Assembly (NCBI GenBank): GCA_029881795.1 | Contig: JAOULX010000009.1 | Span: 62,001-126,000, forward strand | Length of the DNA: 64,000 nt | From: Gammaproteobacteria bacterium | Lineage (GTDB): Bacteria > Pseudomonadota > Gammaproteobacteria > SZUA-229 | Direction of reading: 5' to 3' | Shown here: positions 36,992 to 48,792 of the stretch, piece after piece | How positions within the stretch are numbered: the stretch's first letter is position 1 | How the letters are laid out: each line of letters opens with the position of its first letter | Made by a program: the position numbers and the translations under genes | The notes under the pieces: generated by a model | The model's database searches: none | Seen by the model: the letters and a program-made list of their open reading frames with translations, nothing else | What the model was told of the DNA's origin: nothing

Positions 36992-37819
36992 CTAGTTAAT
37001 CGATGCAGACTCGGTCCAGCCTTCTTCCTGCAGGTATTGAGCATAGGTTCTGACTTCTTTTGCCTGAGCACTTTTACCCATAGAATCCAGTATCTGTGCC
37101 TTTAAGATATAGGTATCACGAGATTCGGGCATTAAACGAATTGCGCGATTAACTGACTTCAGCGCTTTATCATTATCATCCAGTAAATAATACGCTATTG
37201 CCAGATTGTGATAAGCCATTTCATTATAGGGATCAAGCCTTAAAGTCTGACCAAAGTATTTCAGCGCTTTTTGGATCTCACCTTGCTGCGCATATAACAC
37301 ACCCAGATCATCATAAGCCTGTGCGTTTTTTGGATTCAGTCTGATGGCTTTGAGTAAATTTTCTTCTGCATATTCTGTATTACCCTGCGCCATATAACGA
37401 ATCCCACGATAAACATGAGCCATTGAATGACGCGGATTTCTCAGGATAAACACATTCAAATCGGCAATCGATTCATGCGCCTTTCCGATGCCGCCATAGG
37501 CCAGGCTTCGACCCAGAAAGGCATTATCAATCTCTCTGTCCGATAAAATGGCTTTACTATATAAATTCAGCGCTTTATGAAACTGCTGCTGATCCAGCAG
37601 CTGATTAGCCATATCCACATAAGATTCTGCATTAAGACCATCGCTGATTAAATTTTTATCAACCGAGCTGACGATCTCAGTTGATTGCCGATTAGCAGCC
37701 TGTGCCATCGACAATGACAACAGTAAAACAAAGCCCGATAACAGCATTGTCAAATGCACAGGTCTAATAGCCTGCAACGCCCGAGTCCTGATATTCGAAT
37801 TGTTATTTTGATAAAGCAT
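36992..37819 (-). CDS. Secreted TPR-repeat protein
   Basis: 275 residues. A hydrophobic signal or anchor (about 22-40, LTMLLSGFVLLLSLSMAQA) is followed by at least five tetratricopeptide repeats, for example AYDDLGVLYAQQGEIQKALKY and AYHNLAIAYYLLDDNDKALK. It probably scaffolds a periplasmic or envelope complex. It has a 319-bp upstream region with hairpins and its own terminator, so it is likely monocistronic. Confidence 0.88.
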   Translation of the reverse strand: MLYQNNNSNIRTRALQAIRPVHLTMLLSGFVLLLSLSMAQAANRQSTEIVSSVDKNLISDGLNAESYVDMANQLLDQQQFHKALNLYSKAILSDREIDNAFLGRSLAYGGIGKAHESIADLNVFILRNPRHSMAHVYRGIRYMAQGNTEYAEENLLKAIRLNPKNAQAYDDLGVLYAQQGEIQKALKYFGQTLRLDPYNEMAYHNLAIAYYLLDDNDKALKSVNRAIRLMPESRDTYILKAQILDSMGKSAQAKEVRTYAQYLQEEGWTESASIN

Positions 37820-38102
37820 CAGTCACACCTTCTTCAATTAACGCGATGCCATCCTGGAAGGTAAAGATCCTTAACCGCTGTGCTACGAAAGCCAATGCAG
37901 AAATCTGCGCATCAGACCTAGGGGTATGCCCTTATTAAAGTTGTAGTCGAGATTAGGTAGCAACGCAAAGGCTGTCACAAAACTTTTACCTCGATAAGGC
38001 TATTAAAGACGGGAGTATTGGGATATAAAAACTCAAAAAATCAATATGTTAGAAAGGTACCCGCCGTTTATCAGCAGGTCCTTATATTGCTGATAAAAAA
38101 CA
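37820..38102. other. Leader and spacer upstream of the TPR gene, with small hairpins
   Basis: On the minus strand, GCAGA-TT-TCTGC (around 37890-37903) and GGGCATACCCC (around 37921-37932) form short hairpins in what would be the TPR-gene leader. I compared it by eye with the c-di-GMP (GEMM) riboswitch and found no match. Nothing else supported. Confidence 0.35.
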
Positions 38103-38130
38103 GGGAAGCGGCCGCTAACTGGCCGCATCT
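38103..38130 (-). terminator. Possible terminator of the chemoreceptor gene
   Basis: GCGGCC and GGCCGC around 38107-38125 form a GC-rich 6-bp stem; on the minus strand it is followed, after CTTCCCTG, by a run of six T. The gap between stem and T-run makes this less certain. Confidence 0.5.
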
Positions 38131-38138
38131 TTGGCTAT

Positions 38139-40007
38139 TTAGATTTTGAATTGGGAAATAACAGCTTTCATGTTTAAGGCTAAATCTGCCAGCGCATTAC
38201 TCATACTGGTCGTTTTATTTGAAACATCAGCTGTTTCATTTACTGTTTGATTAATAATGACAATATTGCGATTAATTTCTTCAGAAACAGAGCTTTGCTC
38301 TTCCGAGGCAGTAGCAATCTGAATATTCATCTGGTTAATCGTAGCCACTGAGGCAATTATTTTATTCAGTGAATTACGCACTGAATCGGCATGTTTGGCA
38401 CTGGTTTCAGCTTTATCACGCCCCGACGCCATTGCACTAACCGCTCTTCCTGCTGACATCTGCAAGCGGTCAACAATGTCTTTTATTTCCTGCGTCGAAT
38501 GCTGACTGCGTTGCGCCAGACTACGAACCTCATCTGCGACCACAGCAAATCCCCGACCCTGTTCACCGGCTCGCGCTGCTTCAATCGCTGCATTAAGCGC
38601 CAGCAGGTTTGTTTGTTCCGCAATATCACGAATCACATTCAGTACCGAACCGATGTTTTCACTTTCTTTACTGAGTTCAGTAATCACATCGGCCGTCTGG
38701 CTTATTTCGCTCACCAGTTCACTAATGTTTTTACTATTGCCTTCCACCACAGTCTGACCCAGACTGGCTTCTTCATCTGCTGCTTGTGACGAGGCGGCTG
38801 CCTCTCCGGCGTTTTGCGCGACTTCATGAATGGTTGCCGACATTTCATGTATCGCAGAAGACACCTGTTCGGTCTCAGACAACTGCTGCATCACCCTGTT
38901 TGAGGTTTGTTCGGTAATAGCGGTCAGCTCACCAGACATATTGCTTAACTGCCCGGCAGAATCCAGCACCTGCTGCATCGATTCACGGAATGACTCCAGC
39001 ATTTTATTGAAAATATCACTGATTTGGGCCAGCTCATCGTTGCCTTTTAAACCTGCCCGCAAGGTCAGATCTTTGCTTTCACAAATCTCGGTAAAAACAG
39101 CTGCCAGATGGTTTATCGGTTTGATAATACTGCGAATCGTCAAACCAATAAAGCTCAGCGCCAGCAGCATGACAACAACCGCCAGTCCCACTGACAGACT
39201 GACCAGCGTGCTTTTTTCTGCCTCAATGGTTAGCGGCAACTCTTCGCCGAGAGATTTCAGCAAACCCTCGGTTTTGTGTATGGTGGTTCTCAACTCGCCC
39301 AGCAAACCTTCTTTAGGCGAAAGTCCCTTCACTTTATAGCCTTCCACCAGATTCAGAAAATCTTTTTCGTACTGCTTTAAGTCCTGTAACATTGATTGTT
39401 TGACATTGCTGCTATAGCTGCTGTTATTAACATCGCGAACAATCACCTGCATATCATTATTAAATTTATCGATGTATTTCAGGTCCAGTCGCAACATAAA
39501 ATCTTTTTCACGACGTCGCAACATCAGCATGTCTTTAAATAACTTGTCATCCTTAAGCTGTTTAATCGTGGCCTCAGCCGCATGTACCGACGCACGCAAA
39601 TCTCCGTATAATCCATCTTTAGAGTTCAGACCAACAATTTTTTGTTCTGCGACCACTTCATCAAATGTCGCTTGATACTCATCGGTGTGTTTTATCAGTG
39701 CAATTACCTGAGAATTATCGATCTGCTGTTGCTGTAAACGCTGCGACAGCGTCTGCAATCCTGCCTGCATCAGCGCCGCATTTTTGTTGAATTTTTCGTG
39801 ATACTTCAGATCTTTTCGGGCTAAAAAGTCTTTTTCATTACGCCGCAGCGTGAGCATATTCGATTTGCTAAGGTGTACCAGATTGAGGCTTTTTTCGAGT
39901 ACCGATAACTGACTTTTACTGTAGAAATCCAGCGCCATAATACTGAGAATGGCAACAAACATGATAATAGCGATAACAATCAGTCTTGCTTTAATACTAA
40001 TATTCAA
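38139..40007 (-). CDS. Methyl-accepting chemotaxis protein with HBM sensor domain
   Basis: 622 residues. TM1 at about 8-27, TM2 at about 265-290, HAMP to about 345, then the coiled-coil signalling domain with hairpin tip [20 protein letters not shown]. The periplasmic part is a helical bimodular (HBM) sensor: [16 protein letters not shown] (54-69) and [16 protein letters not shown] (163-178) are the paired motif repeats. HBM receptors bind TCA-cycle organic acids in Pseudomonas (McpS); the ligand here is unknown. No che genes lie nearby. Confidence 0.94.
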   Translation of the reverse strand: MNISIKARLIVIAIIMFVAILSIMALDFYSKSQLSVLEKSLNLVHLSKSNMLTLRRNEKDFLARKDLKYHEKFNKNAALMQAGLQTLSQRLQQQQIDNSQVIALIKHTDEYQATFDEVVAEQKIVGLNSKDGLYGDLRASVHAAEATIKQLKDDKLFKDMLMLRRREKDFMLRLDLKYIDKFNNDMQVIVRDVNNSSYSSNVKQSMLQDLKQYEKDFLNLVEGYKVKGLSPKEGLLGELRTTIHKTEGLLKSLGEELPLTIEAEKSTLVSLSVGLAVVVMLLALSFIGLTIRSIIKPINHLAAVFTEICESKDLTLRAGLKGNDELAQISDIFNKMLESFRESMQQVLDSAGQLSNMSGELTAITEQTSNRVMQQLSETEQVSSAIHEMSATIHEVAQNAGEAAASSQAADEEASLGQTVVEGNSKNISELVSEISQTADVITELSKESENIGSVLNVIRDIAEQTNLLALNAAIEAARAGEQGRGFAVVADEVRSLAQRSQHSTQEIKDIVDRLQMSAGRAVSAMASGRDKAETSAKHADSVRNSLNKIIASVATINQMNIQIATASEEQSSVSEEINRNIVIINQTVNETADVSNKTTSMSNALADLALNMKAVISQFKI

Positions 40008-40195
40008 TTTTCTTCCCTTATAAAAATTTCGTCACTTTTGTCACTTTCGTGACTCCAGTAACCAGCTGAAGTATGTTTTTATCTTGGTCTTATCATAGAG
40101 CAAGTATTTACATTTTATAGCGGCAAACTGATCGACTTCTTAAATATTTTGTAAATTTTTGCGGTTATGCACGAGTTTTGTGCGAAAGTCGTTTA

Positions 40196-41374
40196 TCAGC
40201 CTGGCTGACCATCCACTCTCGCTGTGATCAGCAACGGAATATACACCCTGCAAAACAGTAAAAACGCTAGCAACCATAAACTGCCAGACAGCTGGATCCA
40301 GCTTATACTTAGCGCCGGTGCCAGCATCGGTAAGCCTACTCTGATTAGCGCGGCCATATTAATCAGCACAAAAGCCAGATTTATTGACGCTGCCGACTGC
40401 AGTTCACGGCCGGTATGCCCCAGTGCCACCCGTGCCATCATGCCAAGTGTTATGCTGCCGATTGCGCCAACGGTAAAGCCATGTATAGCCAGCGATTCCG
40501 CCAGCAACCCGGCTAAGTGCATAGCCGTTAATACAAAACCGGCCAGTAGCCAGCCATAACCTAGATACAACACCCACAGCAACGGGTTTTTCCAGATATC
40601 GTGGTGATACCAGCCCAGCAAACGCCCGAAGTGACCTACTGCGGCCAACAGCGCGATAACGATCAAGCTATTCAGCGGCAATACAAATTGCCCAGCCATG
40701 AACACAGCAGTGCCCATCACGGCCAACAGATTAGCCCAACGGTAATTTTTTACCGGCTGGTTAAGCCCCCGGGTTATAAAAAAACCAACCACTCTGCCTG
40801 CCATTAAGGTAATAATGACAATAATAACGCCCAGTCCGTAATGAATGCCCCACTCCTCTCCATTACTAAGACCGCTTATAAATTCTGCATAGTAAAGCGC
40901 GTCAGCCACGCCATAACAGACAATCAGTGCGATAAAAACACTATTATTCCACTGTCTTGCTCGTACGATTGGACAGGCTATCGCTATTGCCAGAAAAACA
41001 AAAAAAGACAGTTCAATTAAGGCGACCCAGATCAGATCTAGCGGCATAAACACCAGCACACGGGGCGCCAGCCATAACGCGGCCAATAGAATCAGCGGCT
41101 TCCCGTTCAGGGTTTGCACTCCGCTCCAGTTACGCGCAGCCGTTAATAAAAAGCCCGCAATGACAGCCGAGCTATATGCAAAAATCATTTCATGCGCATG
41201 CCAGTAAACCGGCGGTATTGTCGCTGTTATCTGCCAGCCCAGACTCATCGCCAGCAACCAGAACGCTAGCAGCAAAACTGCTGACAAACCGGCTAAGATA
41301 AAAAACGGCCGAAATGCCAGCGCAAACAGCGCGAAGTTAACAGGCGATTGCGTATTGGGCTCTAAAATTTGCAT
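40196..41374 (-). CDS. NnrS family haem-copper membrane protein
   Basis: 392 residues with about 12 transmembrane helices. FRPFFILAGL near the N-terminus and VYWHAHEMIFAYSSAVIAGF are NnrS hallmarks. NnrS protects against nitric oxide stress and is tied to denitrification gene regulation in alphaproteobacteria. Here it follows the copZ-copA-cupredoxin unit by 78 bp, consistent with a link between copper supply and NO handling, though no nitrite or NO reductase genes are in the window. Confidence 0.92.
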   Translation of the reverse strand: MQILEPNTQSPVNFALFALAFRPFFILAGLSAVLLLAFWLLAMSLGWQITATIPPVYWHAHEMIFAYSSAVIAGFLLTAARNWSGVQTLNGKPLILLAALWLAPRVLVFMPLDLIWVALIELSFFVFLAIAIACPIVRARQWNNSVFIALIVCYGVADALYYAEFISGLSNGEEWGIHYGLGVIIVIITLMAGRVVGFFITRGLNQPVKNYRWANLLAVMGTAVFMAGQFVLPLNSLIVIALLAAVGHFGRLLGWYHHDIWKNPLLWVLYLGYGWLLAGFVLTAMHLAGLLAESLAIHGFTVGAIGSITLGMMARVALGHTGRELQSAASINLAFVLINMAALIRVGLPMLAPALSISWIQLSGSLWLLAFLLFCRVYIPLLITARVDGQPG

Positions 41375-41452
41375 GGCATTAACTCAAAAAAATAACTCAC
41401 ACTCTATTACACATCTATGCTGGCACGTTTGATTTGCCTCAGTCTAAATAGA

Positions 41453-41842
41453 TTAAGATGTTTCAGCAGATTTTTTGGCGGGCTTGACCAGCACAGTTCC
41501 GCGATACATTTTCATGTCACAGGCAAAAGCATATTCACCGGCTTCTATTAGTTTCAGCTCAATTTCAACAGGCTGATTAAGCGGCAGCTCAAGCGTTTTA
41601 TCGAGCCGCTCAAAAATAACTTTTTCTGCACAGGGCGTCGCATCTTTACGAATAAAACGCAAGCTGAAAGCCTCACCGGCAATCACTTCAATTCTGGCTG
41701 GGCTATAAACCCCGTCTTCTACCACTATCTCGACCAGCTGATTCTTACTGACTGACTTAGCTGGCGGGGTTGAATACCAGAACCACCAGATCACCGCAGC
41801 AATTAACATCAGTGCCATGATATTTACGATAAGATCATTCAT
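41453..41842 (-). CDS. Membrane-anchored cupredoxin-like protein
   Basis: 129 residues. One N-terminal transmembrane helix (about 5-22) anchors a cupredoxin-like beta-sandwich. Possible copper ligands are C in ATPCAEKV and C/M in [10 protein letters not shown]; a typical type-1 His-Cys-His-Met set is not complete. It overlaps the copA stop by 4 bp, so it is translationally coupled. Likely passes or buffers exported copper. Confidence 0.85.
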   Translation of the reverse strand: MNDLIVNIMALMLIAAVIWWFWYSTPPAKSVSKNQLVEIVVEDGVYSPARIEVIAGEAFSLRFIRKDATPCAEKVIFERLDKTLELPLNQPVEIELKLIEAGEYAFACDMKMYRGTVLVKPAKKSAETS

Positions 41843-44067
41843 TCATTCGCTCCTGAACGGCGAAACAAGCGCAGCCGGTTGGCATTACTGACCACGGTCA
41901 GCGATGACATAGCCATCGCCGCTCCGGCTATCATCGGGTTTAATAAAATGCCCATCAGCGGAAACAGTACCCCCGCTGCTATCGGAATACCGAGACTGTT
42001 ATAGATGAAAGCACCGAACAGATTCTGTTTTATATTTCTGACAGTGGCTTTCGAAATAGCAATCGCATCGACCACGCCATTTAATGAACCATGCATTAAC
42101 GTCACATCGGCACTTTCGATGGCAACATCAGTGCCACTACCAATGGCAAAGCCGACATCAGCACGCGCCAGCGCTGGTGCATCATTAATACCATCACCCA
42201 CCATACCCACCAGATAACCTTGCGATTGCAACAGGGCAACTTTTTGTTCTTTATGCTGCGGCAACACCTCGGCGAAATATTCATCAATGTTTAACTGATC
42301 GGCCACCGCTTTGGCCGTATGGCTATTATCACCGGTCAGCATAATGACTTTAATACCGAGCTTATGCAGGCTGTTAATCGCCTGTGCCGAGTCTTCTTTA
42401 AGCGGATCGGCGATCGAAATAAGGCCTGCTAATTGTCGCTCAATCGCTACAAAAACCGGTGTTTGCGCCTGCTGCGCCAGCTCTTGTGCAGCACTTTCGG
42501 CGGCAGTTATATCGACTTTGTTTTCCCGCATCAGCGCGCTATTGCCCAGCAATACCGACTGACCATCCACCACTGCAATTACCCCATGACCGGCGATCGA
42601 CTCAAAATTTTGCAACGGTGATAATGTGAGGCCTTTTTCTTTTGCAGCCATCACAATGGCTTCTGCCAGTGGGTGTTCCGAACCGGCCTCAATACTGGCC
42701 GCATAATGCAATATCTGATCTGGCTGCCAAGCTGCATAACACAGCAGAGAATTCAGTACCGGCTGGCCACGGGTGATGGTGCCAGTTTTATCCAATACCA
42801 CAGCATTCAATTTACCAGCCTGCTGCAGAGCCTCTCCGTTTCTGATCAGGACCCCGAATTCGGCCGCCTTGCCGACACCTACCATGACTGAAATCGGTGT
42901 TGCCAGCCCCAGCGCACAGGGACAGGCAATGATTAATACCGTCATCGTCGTCACCAGTGCATAACTTAGCCGCATCTCAGTAGCCAGATTAAACCACAGC
43001 ATAAACGTTAAAATAGCAATGATTAACACCGTCGGCACAAAGACGGCTGATATTTTATCGGCCAGCCTGCCTATAGCCGGTTTAGAGTTTTGTGCTTTTC
43101 TGACCAGCTCGATAATCCTGGCAAGCGCGGTTTCACTGCCAATACCTTTCACCTGAAAAAGAAAGGAGCCCGACTTATTGATGCTGCCACCAACCACCTG
43201 ATCCCCGGTCTTTTTTTCTACCGGCATCGGCTCGCCCGTCAGCATCGATTCATCGACTGTGGACTGACCATCAATAACAATGCCATCCAGCGGGATTTTC
43301 TCACCCGGGCGGACCCGCAGCGTTTCATCAAGCCCGACCTCGGTTATCGGCACATCCCGTTCTTTGCCGTTACGGATGACCCGTGCGGTTTTTGGTTGCA
43401 AACCGATCAGCCGTCTGATCGCTTCGGATGTTTTACCGCGGGCACGCATTTCCAGTGCTGAGCCAAAATTAATTAATGCGATGATAATCACGGCCGCCTC
43501 AAAATAAGCGTGACGCGCCAGCGACGGCACCCAATCTGGGCTGATGGTAATGGCCATCGAGAATAACCAGGCCGTTGCCGTGCCTAAGGTAATCAGCGTA
43601 TCCATATTGGCATTATGATTTTTAAAGGCTTTCCAGGCCCCGCTATAAAAATGCCCGCCAGAAAACCAGATAATCAGTGCGCTGGCTATGCCGATCACAA
43701 ACCAGACCAGCTGCCCCTGTGTTGTATTTAAATCCGGCAACAGAGCAGACATTCCCAGAATAAATAACGGCACGCCCAGCAAGGCTGCCAGCAAAGATTT
43801 TTTTAACAGGCTGCGGTAATACGCCAGCTCTGCCACTTCTTTTTGCGCATCATCCTCGGCACTTTTTAACAGACTGGCCTGATAACCGGCATCAACCACA
43901 GACTGTATCAGTTGTTCGGTTGAATAGTTGCCTTCAACCTGAGCCGTATGCTCAGCCAAATTAACAAAACTGCTTTCCACGCCATCAACACTCGCCAGCG
44001 CCTTTTCAACACTGGCCAGACAACCTGCACACATCATGCCGCCAATCGAAAAGCGCTGCTTTTTCAT
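41839..44067 (-). CDS. copA: Cu(I)-exporting P1B-type ATPase
   Basis: 742 residues with one N-terminal HMA domain (M-C13-AG-C16). Transmembrane CPC ([12 protein letters not shown]) defines the P1B-1 copper type. Phosphorylation motif [11 protein letters not shown] motif SEHPLAEA, and hinge [16 protein letters not shown] are intact. It pumps Cu(I) out of the cytoplasm, or toward periplasmic cuproprotein assembly if of the CcoI/CopA2 class. Overlaps both neighbours by 4 bp: copZ-copA-cupredoxin is one coupled operon. Confidence 0.96.
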   Translation of the reverse strand: MKKQRFSIGGMMCAGCLASVEKALASVDGVESSFVNLAEHTAQVEGNYSTEQLIQSVVDAGYQASLLKSAEDDAQKEVAELAYYRSLLKKSLLAALLGVPLFILGMSALLPDLNTTQGQLVWFVIGIASALIIWFSGGHFYSGAWKAFKNHNANMDTLITLGTATAWLFSMAITISPDWVPSLARHAYFEAAVIIIALINFGSALEMRARGKTSEAIRRLIGLQPKTARVIRNGKERDVPITEVGLDETLRVRPGEKIPLDGIVIDGQSTVDESMLTGEPMPVEKKTGDQVVGGSINKSGSFLFQVKGIGSETALARIIELVRKAQNSKPAIGRLADKISAVFVPTVLIIAILTFMLWFNLATEMRLSYALVTTMTVLIIACPCALGLATPISVMVGVGKAAEFGVLIRNGEALQQAGKLNAVVLDKTGTITRGQPVLNSLLCYAAWQPDQILHYAASIEAGSEHPLAEAIVMAAKEKGLTLSPLQNFESIAGHGVIAVVDGQSVLLGNSALMRENKVDITAAESAAQELAQQAQTPVFVAIERQLAGLISIADPLKEDSAQAINSLHKLGIKVIMLTGDNSHTAKAVADQLNIDEYFAEVLPQHKEQKVALLQSQGYLVGMVGDGINDAPALARADVGFAIGSGTDVAIESADVTLMHGSLNGVVDAIAISKATVRNIKQNLFGAFIYNSLGIPIAAGVLFPLMGILLNPMIAGAAMAMSSLTVVSNANRLRLFRRSGANE

Positions 44068-44276
44068 GCCGTTGTTGCCGCCGTAAAGCCGGCAGATTGA
44101 ACCGCGCTAATCAGATCAGCGACAGAAGCCTCGCCAGCAACAAGTGCGCATTGATCATTCAGACTGACTTCGACAGACTTTACCCCGGCGACTGATTTCA
44201 GTGCCGCGTCAACCGCCGAGACACAACCACCGCACTTCATACCGTCGATATGGATTGATATGTTTTTTTCATTCAT
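44064..44276 (-). CDS. copZ: Small copper chaperone-like HMA protein
   Basis: 70 residues from ATG at 44276; a GTG at 44285 would add three residues. GMKCGGC (C15, C18) is the Cu(I) site of a ferredoxin-like HMA fold. It delivers copper to the adjacent CopA. Overlap with copA is 4 bp. No CueR-type palindrome is obvious upstream. Confidence 0.92.
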   Translation of the reverse strand: MNEKNISIHIDGMKCGGCVSAVDAALKSVAGVKSVEVSLNDQCALVAGEASVADLISAVQSAGFTAATTA

Positions 44277-44478
44277 GGACTTCACTCTATTTAGCCTGAG
44301 CCGGCAGGCATGAAAAATAATCCAGATACTCTATCGTAACAACAAAGCATCTAGAAACTTATTTACTTGGCAGCAGCTACAAAATGCAGCGGTGTCTATC
44401 AGCAGCCGCAGCTGAAAATAAATAAAACTCTGCTATAACTATCACTTATAATTACAATTTTTCCAAGGTTATTATCAG

Positions 44479-45615
44479 TTGTCGTTTCAAAACTCTTCTC
44501 ATCAAATTAACGCTGAGTCTGATAAATTACGATTACTCTATCACCAGAGTTTTCCTGCTGTTTTCTTCAGTCTCGTTGCGGCTTTCTTATACGCCGCTAT
44601 ATTCTGGCCACTGCCAGATAATCACTTTGTGGTATTCTGGCTATCAGCGCTGATTGCTGCATCCGCCTTACGAATTGCACTTTTTCTGGCATACCGTCAT
44701 AAAAAACCCGATAACACCGACATATACCGATGGAAATACCCGTATTTTCTTAGCCTGCAGTTGTCCTCACTGACCTGGGGGCTGGGCACTGTTATCGTCA
44801 GTTACAATCATGCCAATGAATACCAGTTCATCACCTGCTTTTTTCTGGTCGGAATGGCCGGCTCAGCTTTATCCGTTTACTCGGCTATTCGTTTTTTTGC
44901 TATAATCACATGCAGCACCCTATTGCTGCCGCTGATTATCTGGTTTTTATTTCAGCAATCGCTGGTACACGCAATCATTGCTATTTCCTGTATTCTGTTT
45001 TTGCTATCGGCCAGCCGCGCCACATTAATTCTTTCGCAAACATTACACCGCTCCTTCATGTTGACTCACGAGTTAACCGAAGCCAAAGAAACCGCTGAAC
45101 ATTTATCCAAAACCGATGTTTTAACCGGTCTTAATAACCGCCGCGCATTCACTGAGTTTTCAAAACAGCAGCTGCAATTTTGTCAGCGTGAAAATCACGA
45201 TGTTTCATTACTAATGCTGGATCTCGACCTGTTTAAAAACATTAACGACAGCTACGGCCACGCGGCCGGCGACACCGCTTTGCAACACATGGCGAAACTA
45301 ATGCGTGACACTGTGCGCAGCTCCGATATTTGCGGTCGCACCGGCGGTGAAGAATTTGCCATTTTGCTGCCCAACACCGACTTAAATGCCGCGACTGATC
45401 TGGCAGAAAAACTGTGCCAGACTGTAGAACACCGCCCTGTAAACACCCCGGAGCGCAGCTTTAATATCAGCATTAGTATCGGTATATCAAACGGACACTA
45501 CGGACTTGAGACCCTGTTACAAATGGCCGATAAGGCGATGTATCATGCCAAACAAGGCGGCCGTAACCAGGTCAAACCCTATATTAGCAGCCAGCTAAGC
45601 CTTGATATTGATTAA
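44479..45615 (+). CDS. Membrane diguanylate cyclase (GGDEF)
   Basis: 378 residues from a TTG start at 44479 with AAGG about 13 bp upstream; no better start is seen. Five or six transmembrane helices (about 25-190) form an uncharacterised membrane sensor. The GGDEF domain has TGGEEF as active site and the I-site RSSD five residues before. It lies between two copper clusters on the opposite strand, convergent with cusA. Confidence 0.88.
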   Translation: MSFQNSSHQINAESDKLRLLYHQSFPAVFFSLVAAFLYAAIFWPLPDNHFVVFWLSALIAASALRIALFLAYRHKKPDNTDIYRWKYPYFLSLQLSSLTWGLGTVIVSYNHANEYQFITCFFLVGMAGSALSVYSAIRFFAIITCSTLLLPLIIWFLFQQSLVHAIIAISCILFLLSASRATLILSQTLHRSFMLTHELTEAKETAEHLSKTDVLTGLNNRRAFTEFSKQQLQFCQRENHDVSLLMLDLDLFKNINDSYGHAAGDTALQHMAKLMRDTVRSSDICGRTGGEEFAILLPNTDLNAATDLAEKLCQTVEHRPVNTPERSFNISISIGISNGHYGLETLLQMADKAMYHAKQGGRNQVKPYISSQLSLDID

Positions 45616-45626
45616 CCGGCGCTAAC

Positions 45627-45660
45627 AGATCGGCCGCGTTTAACGCTCAGCCGATCTTTT
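45627..45660 (+). terminator. Terminator of the diguanylate cyclase gene
   Basis: AGATCGGC (45627-45634) pairs with GCCGATCT (45650-45657), 15-base loop, then TTTTCTTC. It overlaps the cusA stop region, so the convergent transcripts share it. Confidence 0.65.
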
Positions 45661-48600
45661 CTTCAGTAACAGAAACAATGCCGGTATCACGACTAATGTC
45701 AGCAGTGTTGCGCTTATCATGCCGCCAACCATCGGTGCCGCAATCCGCCGCATCACTTCTGAACCGGTGCCACTGCCAAACATAATCGGTAACAGCCCGG
45801 CAATAATTGCAGCCACTGTCATCATGACCGGACGCACTCTTAATAAAGCCCCTTCAACCACTGCAGCCCTGATTTCTTCGGCTGTGATTTTTCTGTTTTC
45901 AGTGCCTGCCAGTAACTGATACTTCTGATAGGCCTGATTCAGATACACCAACATCACCACGCCGATCTCCACCGCGACACCTGCCAGTGCTATAAAACCG
46001 ACACCGACGGCGACCGACATGTTATAGCCCAGCAAATACAGTAACCAGAAGCCCCCGATTAACGCCATTGGCAGTGTCCCCATTATAATCGCCACCTCGG
46101 TCAGGTTTCTGAAGTTCAGGTACAGCAATAAAACAATGATCGCCAGCGTGATTGGGATAACAGTCGCTAGGCGGTCTTTCGCCCGCACCATATACTCATA
46201 CTGACCTGACCAAGCAATTGAGTAACCCGCCGGCAGTTTCACTTCAGCGCTGACCACGCGCTGCGCCTCTTCCACATACGATCCTAGATCGCGATCTTTA
46301 ATATCCACAAAGATCCAGCCATTAGGCCGGGCGTTTTCTGACTTGATCATTGCCGGACCCATTTCGACTCTAATATCGGCCACTTCGATTAATGGAATCC
46401 GCGCCCCCGACGGTGTCACAATCGGCAGATTTTCCAGCTTATCAAGTGAGTCGCGATAATCACGCGGGTATCGCAGATTTACCGGATAGCGCTCCAGCCC
46501 TTCTATTGTTTGAGTGACTTGCATACCACCCAGTGCGGTACTAATCACTGCCTGCACATCGGATATATTGAGTCCATAGCGTGATGCCGACAAACGATTA
46601 ATATCAACCGTAACATAACGGCCGCCGGCGACCCGTTCGGAATAAGCAGAGGTTGTGCCCGGCACTTTAAGAACGGCCTTTTCAACCTGTTTACCAATAT
46701 CTTCTATCACCTTTAAGTCCGAACCGGCGACTTTGATACCAACCGGTGTTTTTATTCCTGTTGCCAACATATCAATACGGGTTTTGATCGGCATTACCCA
46801 GGCATTGGTTAAACCGGGATATTTAATTAAATCATTAAGCTGCTGTTTTATTTTTTCCAGCGTCATGCCTGGCCGCCATTCGTTGCGCGGCTTAAACTGA
46901 ATGGTAGTTTCTATCATTGTCAGTGGCGCCGGATCAGTCGCTGTTTCTGCGCGGCCTATTTTACCAAATACACGTTTAACTTCCGGCAGGGTTTTAATCA
47001 GCTTGTCAGTTTGCTGTAAAATTTCCTGCGCCTTACCTATCGACACCCCTGGAAAAGTTGTTGGCATATACATCAGATCACCTTCATCCAGATCCGGCAT
47101 AAATTCTGAACCCAGCTGGCTTAGCGGCCACATTCCAACCACCACAACAATCAGCGCGCCCAGTAATAATTTTTCTGGCATTTGTAAAACAGCATTAATC
47201 AACGGACGATAAGCGGCAATCAGTACCCGGTTAACCGGGTTTTTATGCTCAGGTGTAATATGTCCACGAACAAAATATCCCATTAACACCGGCACCAGTG
47301 TTATCGACAACCCTGCTGCTACTGCCATCGCAAATGTTTTGGTAAAAGCCAGCGGTGCAAACAGTTTTCCTTCCTGCGCTTCCAGGGTAAATACAGGCAG
47401 AAAACTCAGGGTGATAATTAGCAGCGAAAAGAATAATGGCGGACCGACTTCAGCAGCCGCTTTTTGAATTATCTGCCAGCGATTCTTCTCTGTAATTACT
47501 GTTCCGTTATCCGTCGCATGTTCGATGTGCTTATGTACGTTTTCTATCATCACAATCGCAGCATCTACCATCGCGCCAATCGCAATTGCTATACCTCCCA
47601 GCGACATAATATTGGCATTGATTGACTGTGACTTCATTATAATAAATGCACCCAGAATTCCCAGCGGCAGGGATATAATGACCACCAGTGATGAACGCAA
47701 ATGAAACAGAAAGACGACACAGACCAGCGCCACTACCACAAACTCTTCAAGTAGCTTATATGCCAGATTGTCGACCGCTCTGTTGATCAGCTGCGAACGA
47801 TCATAGGTAGTTACAATTTCCACCCCTTCCGGCAAACCCTGCTTTAATTTTTCCAGCTTAGCTTTCACATTTTTAATTGTTGTCAGTGCATTTTCACCGA
47901 AACGCATCACCACAACACCACCGACCACTTCACCTTCGCCGTCAAGCTCAGCAATGCCACGACGCATCTGAGGGCCAAGCCGCACTTCAGCCACATCTTT
48001 TAATAAGATTGGCGAACCCGATTTATTCACACCCAGTGGAATTTGTTTTATATCGTCCGCAGCTTTCAGATAACCGGTCGCACGGATCATGTATTCTGCC
48101 TCTGCCATTTCAATAACCGATCCGCCGACTTCCTGATTCGCATTTTTTATTGCCATACGAATTTTATGCAACGGCAGACCATAGGCGCGTAATCGTTCGG
48201 GATCTACCACCACCTGATATTGTTTAACCATACCGCCAATGGTTGCCACTTCCGAAATACCGGCAACCGTCTGTAGTTCGAATTTTAAAAACCAGTCCTG
48301 TAAACTGCGTAGCTGTGCCAGATCATGCTTTCCACTTTTGTCCACCAGCGCGTATTCATAGACCCAGCCGACACCGGTTGCATCTGGCCCCAGTGATGGC
48401 TTGGCCGATGAAGGCAGTTTACTGGTTACCTGACTTAAATATTCAAGCACCCGTGAACGCGCCCAGTAGGGATCAGTGCCGTCTTCAAAAATCACATAGA
48501 CATAAGAATCACCAAAGAATGAATAGCCGCGAACATTGACAGCTTTTGGTACTGATAACATTGCGGTGGTTAACGGATACGTAACCTGATCTTCAACCAC

Positions 48601-48777
48601 TCGTGGCGCCTGCCCAGGATAAGATGTTTTGATAATAACCTGTACATCGGATAAATCAGGGATCGCATCCAACGGTGTATTTTTTACTGACCAGACACCA
48701 GCACCGGTCAACACTAAAGCCAATAGCAATACCATAAAGCGGTTATGTATCGACCATCCAATAATATGAGCAATCAT
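45640..48777 (-). CDS. cusA: CusA/CzcA-type heavy-metal RND efflux pump
   Basis: 1045 residues, inner-membrane trimer subunit that drives metal through CusCBA with proton motive force. Marks of the HME-RND family: [49 protein letters not shown] and [14 protein letters not shown]. The [17 protein letters not shown] pattern and the CusF domain on the partner point to Cu(I)/Ag(I) rather than Co/Zn/Cd. 15 bp after cusB. Confidence 0.95.
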   Translation of the reverse strand: MIAHIIGWSIHNRFMVLLLALVLTGAGVWSVKNTPLDAIPDLSDVQVIIKTSYPGQAPRVVEDQVTYPLTTAMLSVPKAVNVRGYSFFGDSYVYVIFEDGTDPYWARSRVLEYLSQVTSKLPSSAKPSLGPDATGVGWVYEYALVDKSGKHDLAQLRSLQDWFLKFELQTVAGISEVATIGGMVKQYQVVVDPERLRAYGLPLHKIRMAIKNANQEVGGSVIEMAEAEYMIRATGYLKAADDIKQIPLGVNKSGSPILLKDVAEVRLGPQMRRGIAELDGEGEVVGGVVVMRFGENALTTIKNVKAKLEKLKQGLPEGVEIVTTYDRSQLINRAVDNLAYKLLEEFVVVALVCVVFLFHLRSSLVVIISLPLGILGAFIIMKSQSINANIMSLGGIAIAIGAMVDAAIVMIENVHKHIEHATDNGTVITEKNRWQIIQKAAAEVGPPLFFSLLIITLSFLPVFTLEAQEGKLFAPLAFTKTFAMAVAAGLSITLVPVLMGYFVRGHITPEHKNPVNRVLIAAYRPLINAVLQMPEKLLLGALIVVVVGMWPLSQLGSEFMPDLDEGDLMYMPTTFPGVSIGKAQEILQQTDKLIKTLPEVKRVFGKIGRAETATDPAPLTMIETTIQFKPRNEWRPGMTLEKIKQQLNDLIKYPGLTNAWVMPIKTRIDMLATGIKTPVGIKVAGSDLKVIEDIGKQVEKAVLKVPGTTSAYSERVAGGRYVTVDINRLSASRYGLNISDVQAVISTALGGMQVTQTIEGLERYPVNLRYPRDYRDSLDKLENLPIVTPSGARIPLIEVADIRVEMGPAMIKSENARPNGWIFVDIKDRDLGSYVEEAQRVVSAEVKLPAGYSIAWSGQYEYMVRAKDRLATVIPITLAIIVLLLYLNFRNLTEVAIIMGTLPMALIGGFWLLYLLGYNMSVAVGVGFIALAGVAVEIGVVMLVYLNQAYQKYQLLAGTENRKITAEEIRAAVVEGALLRVRPVMMTVAAIIAGLLPIMFGSGTGSEVMRRIAAPMVGGMISATLLTLVVIPALFLLLKKRSAER

Positions 48778-48792
48778 TTTTCTATCCTCTGA

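Noticed and set aside
37820-38102. c-di-GMP (GEMM) riboswitch before the TPR gene
   Set aside because: Some superficially similar strings such as AACGCAAAGGC lie on the wrong strand and the required order of conserved segments is absent.
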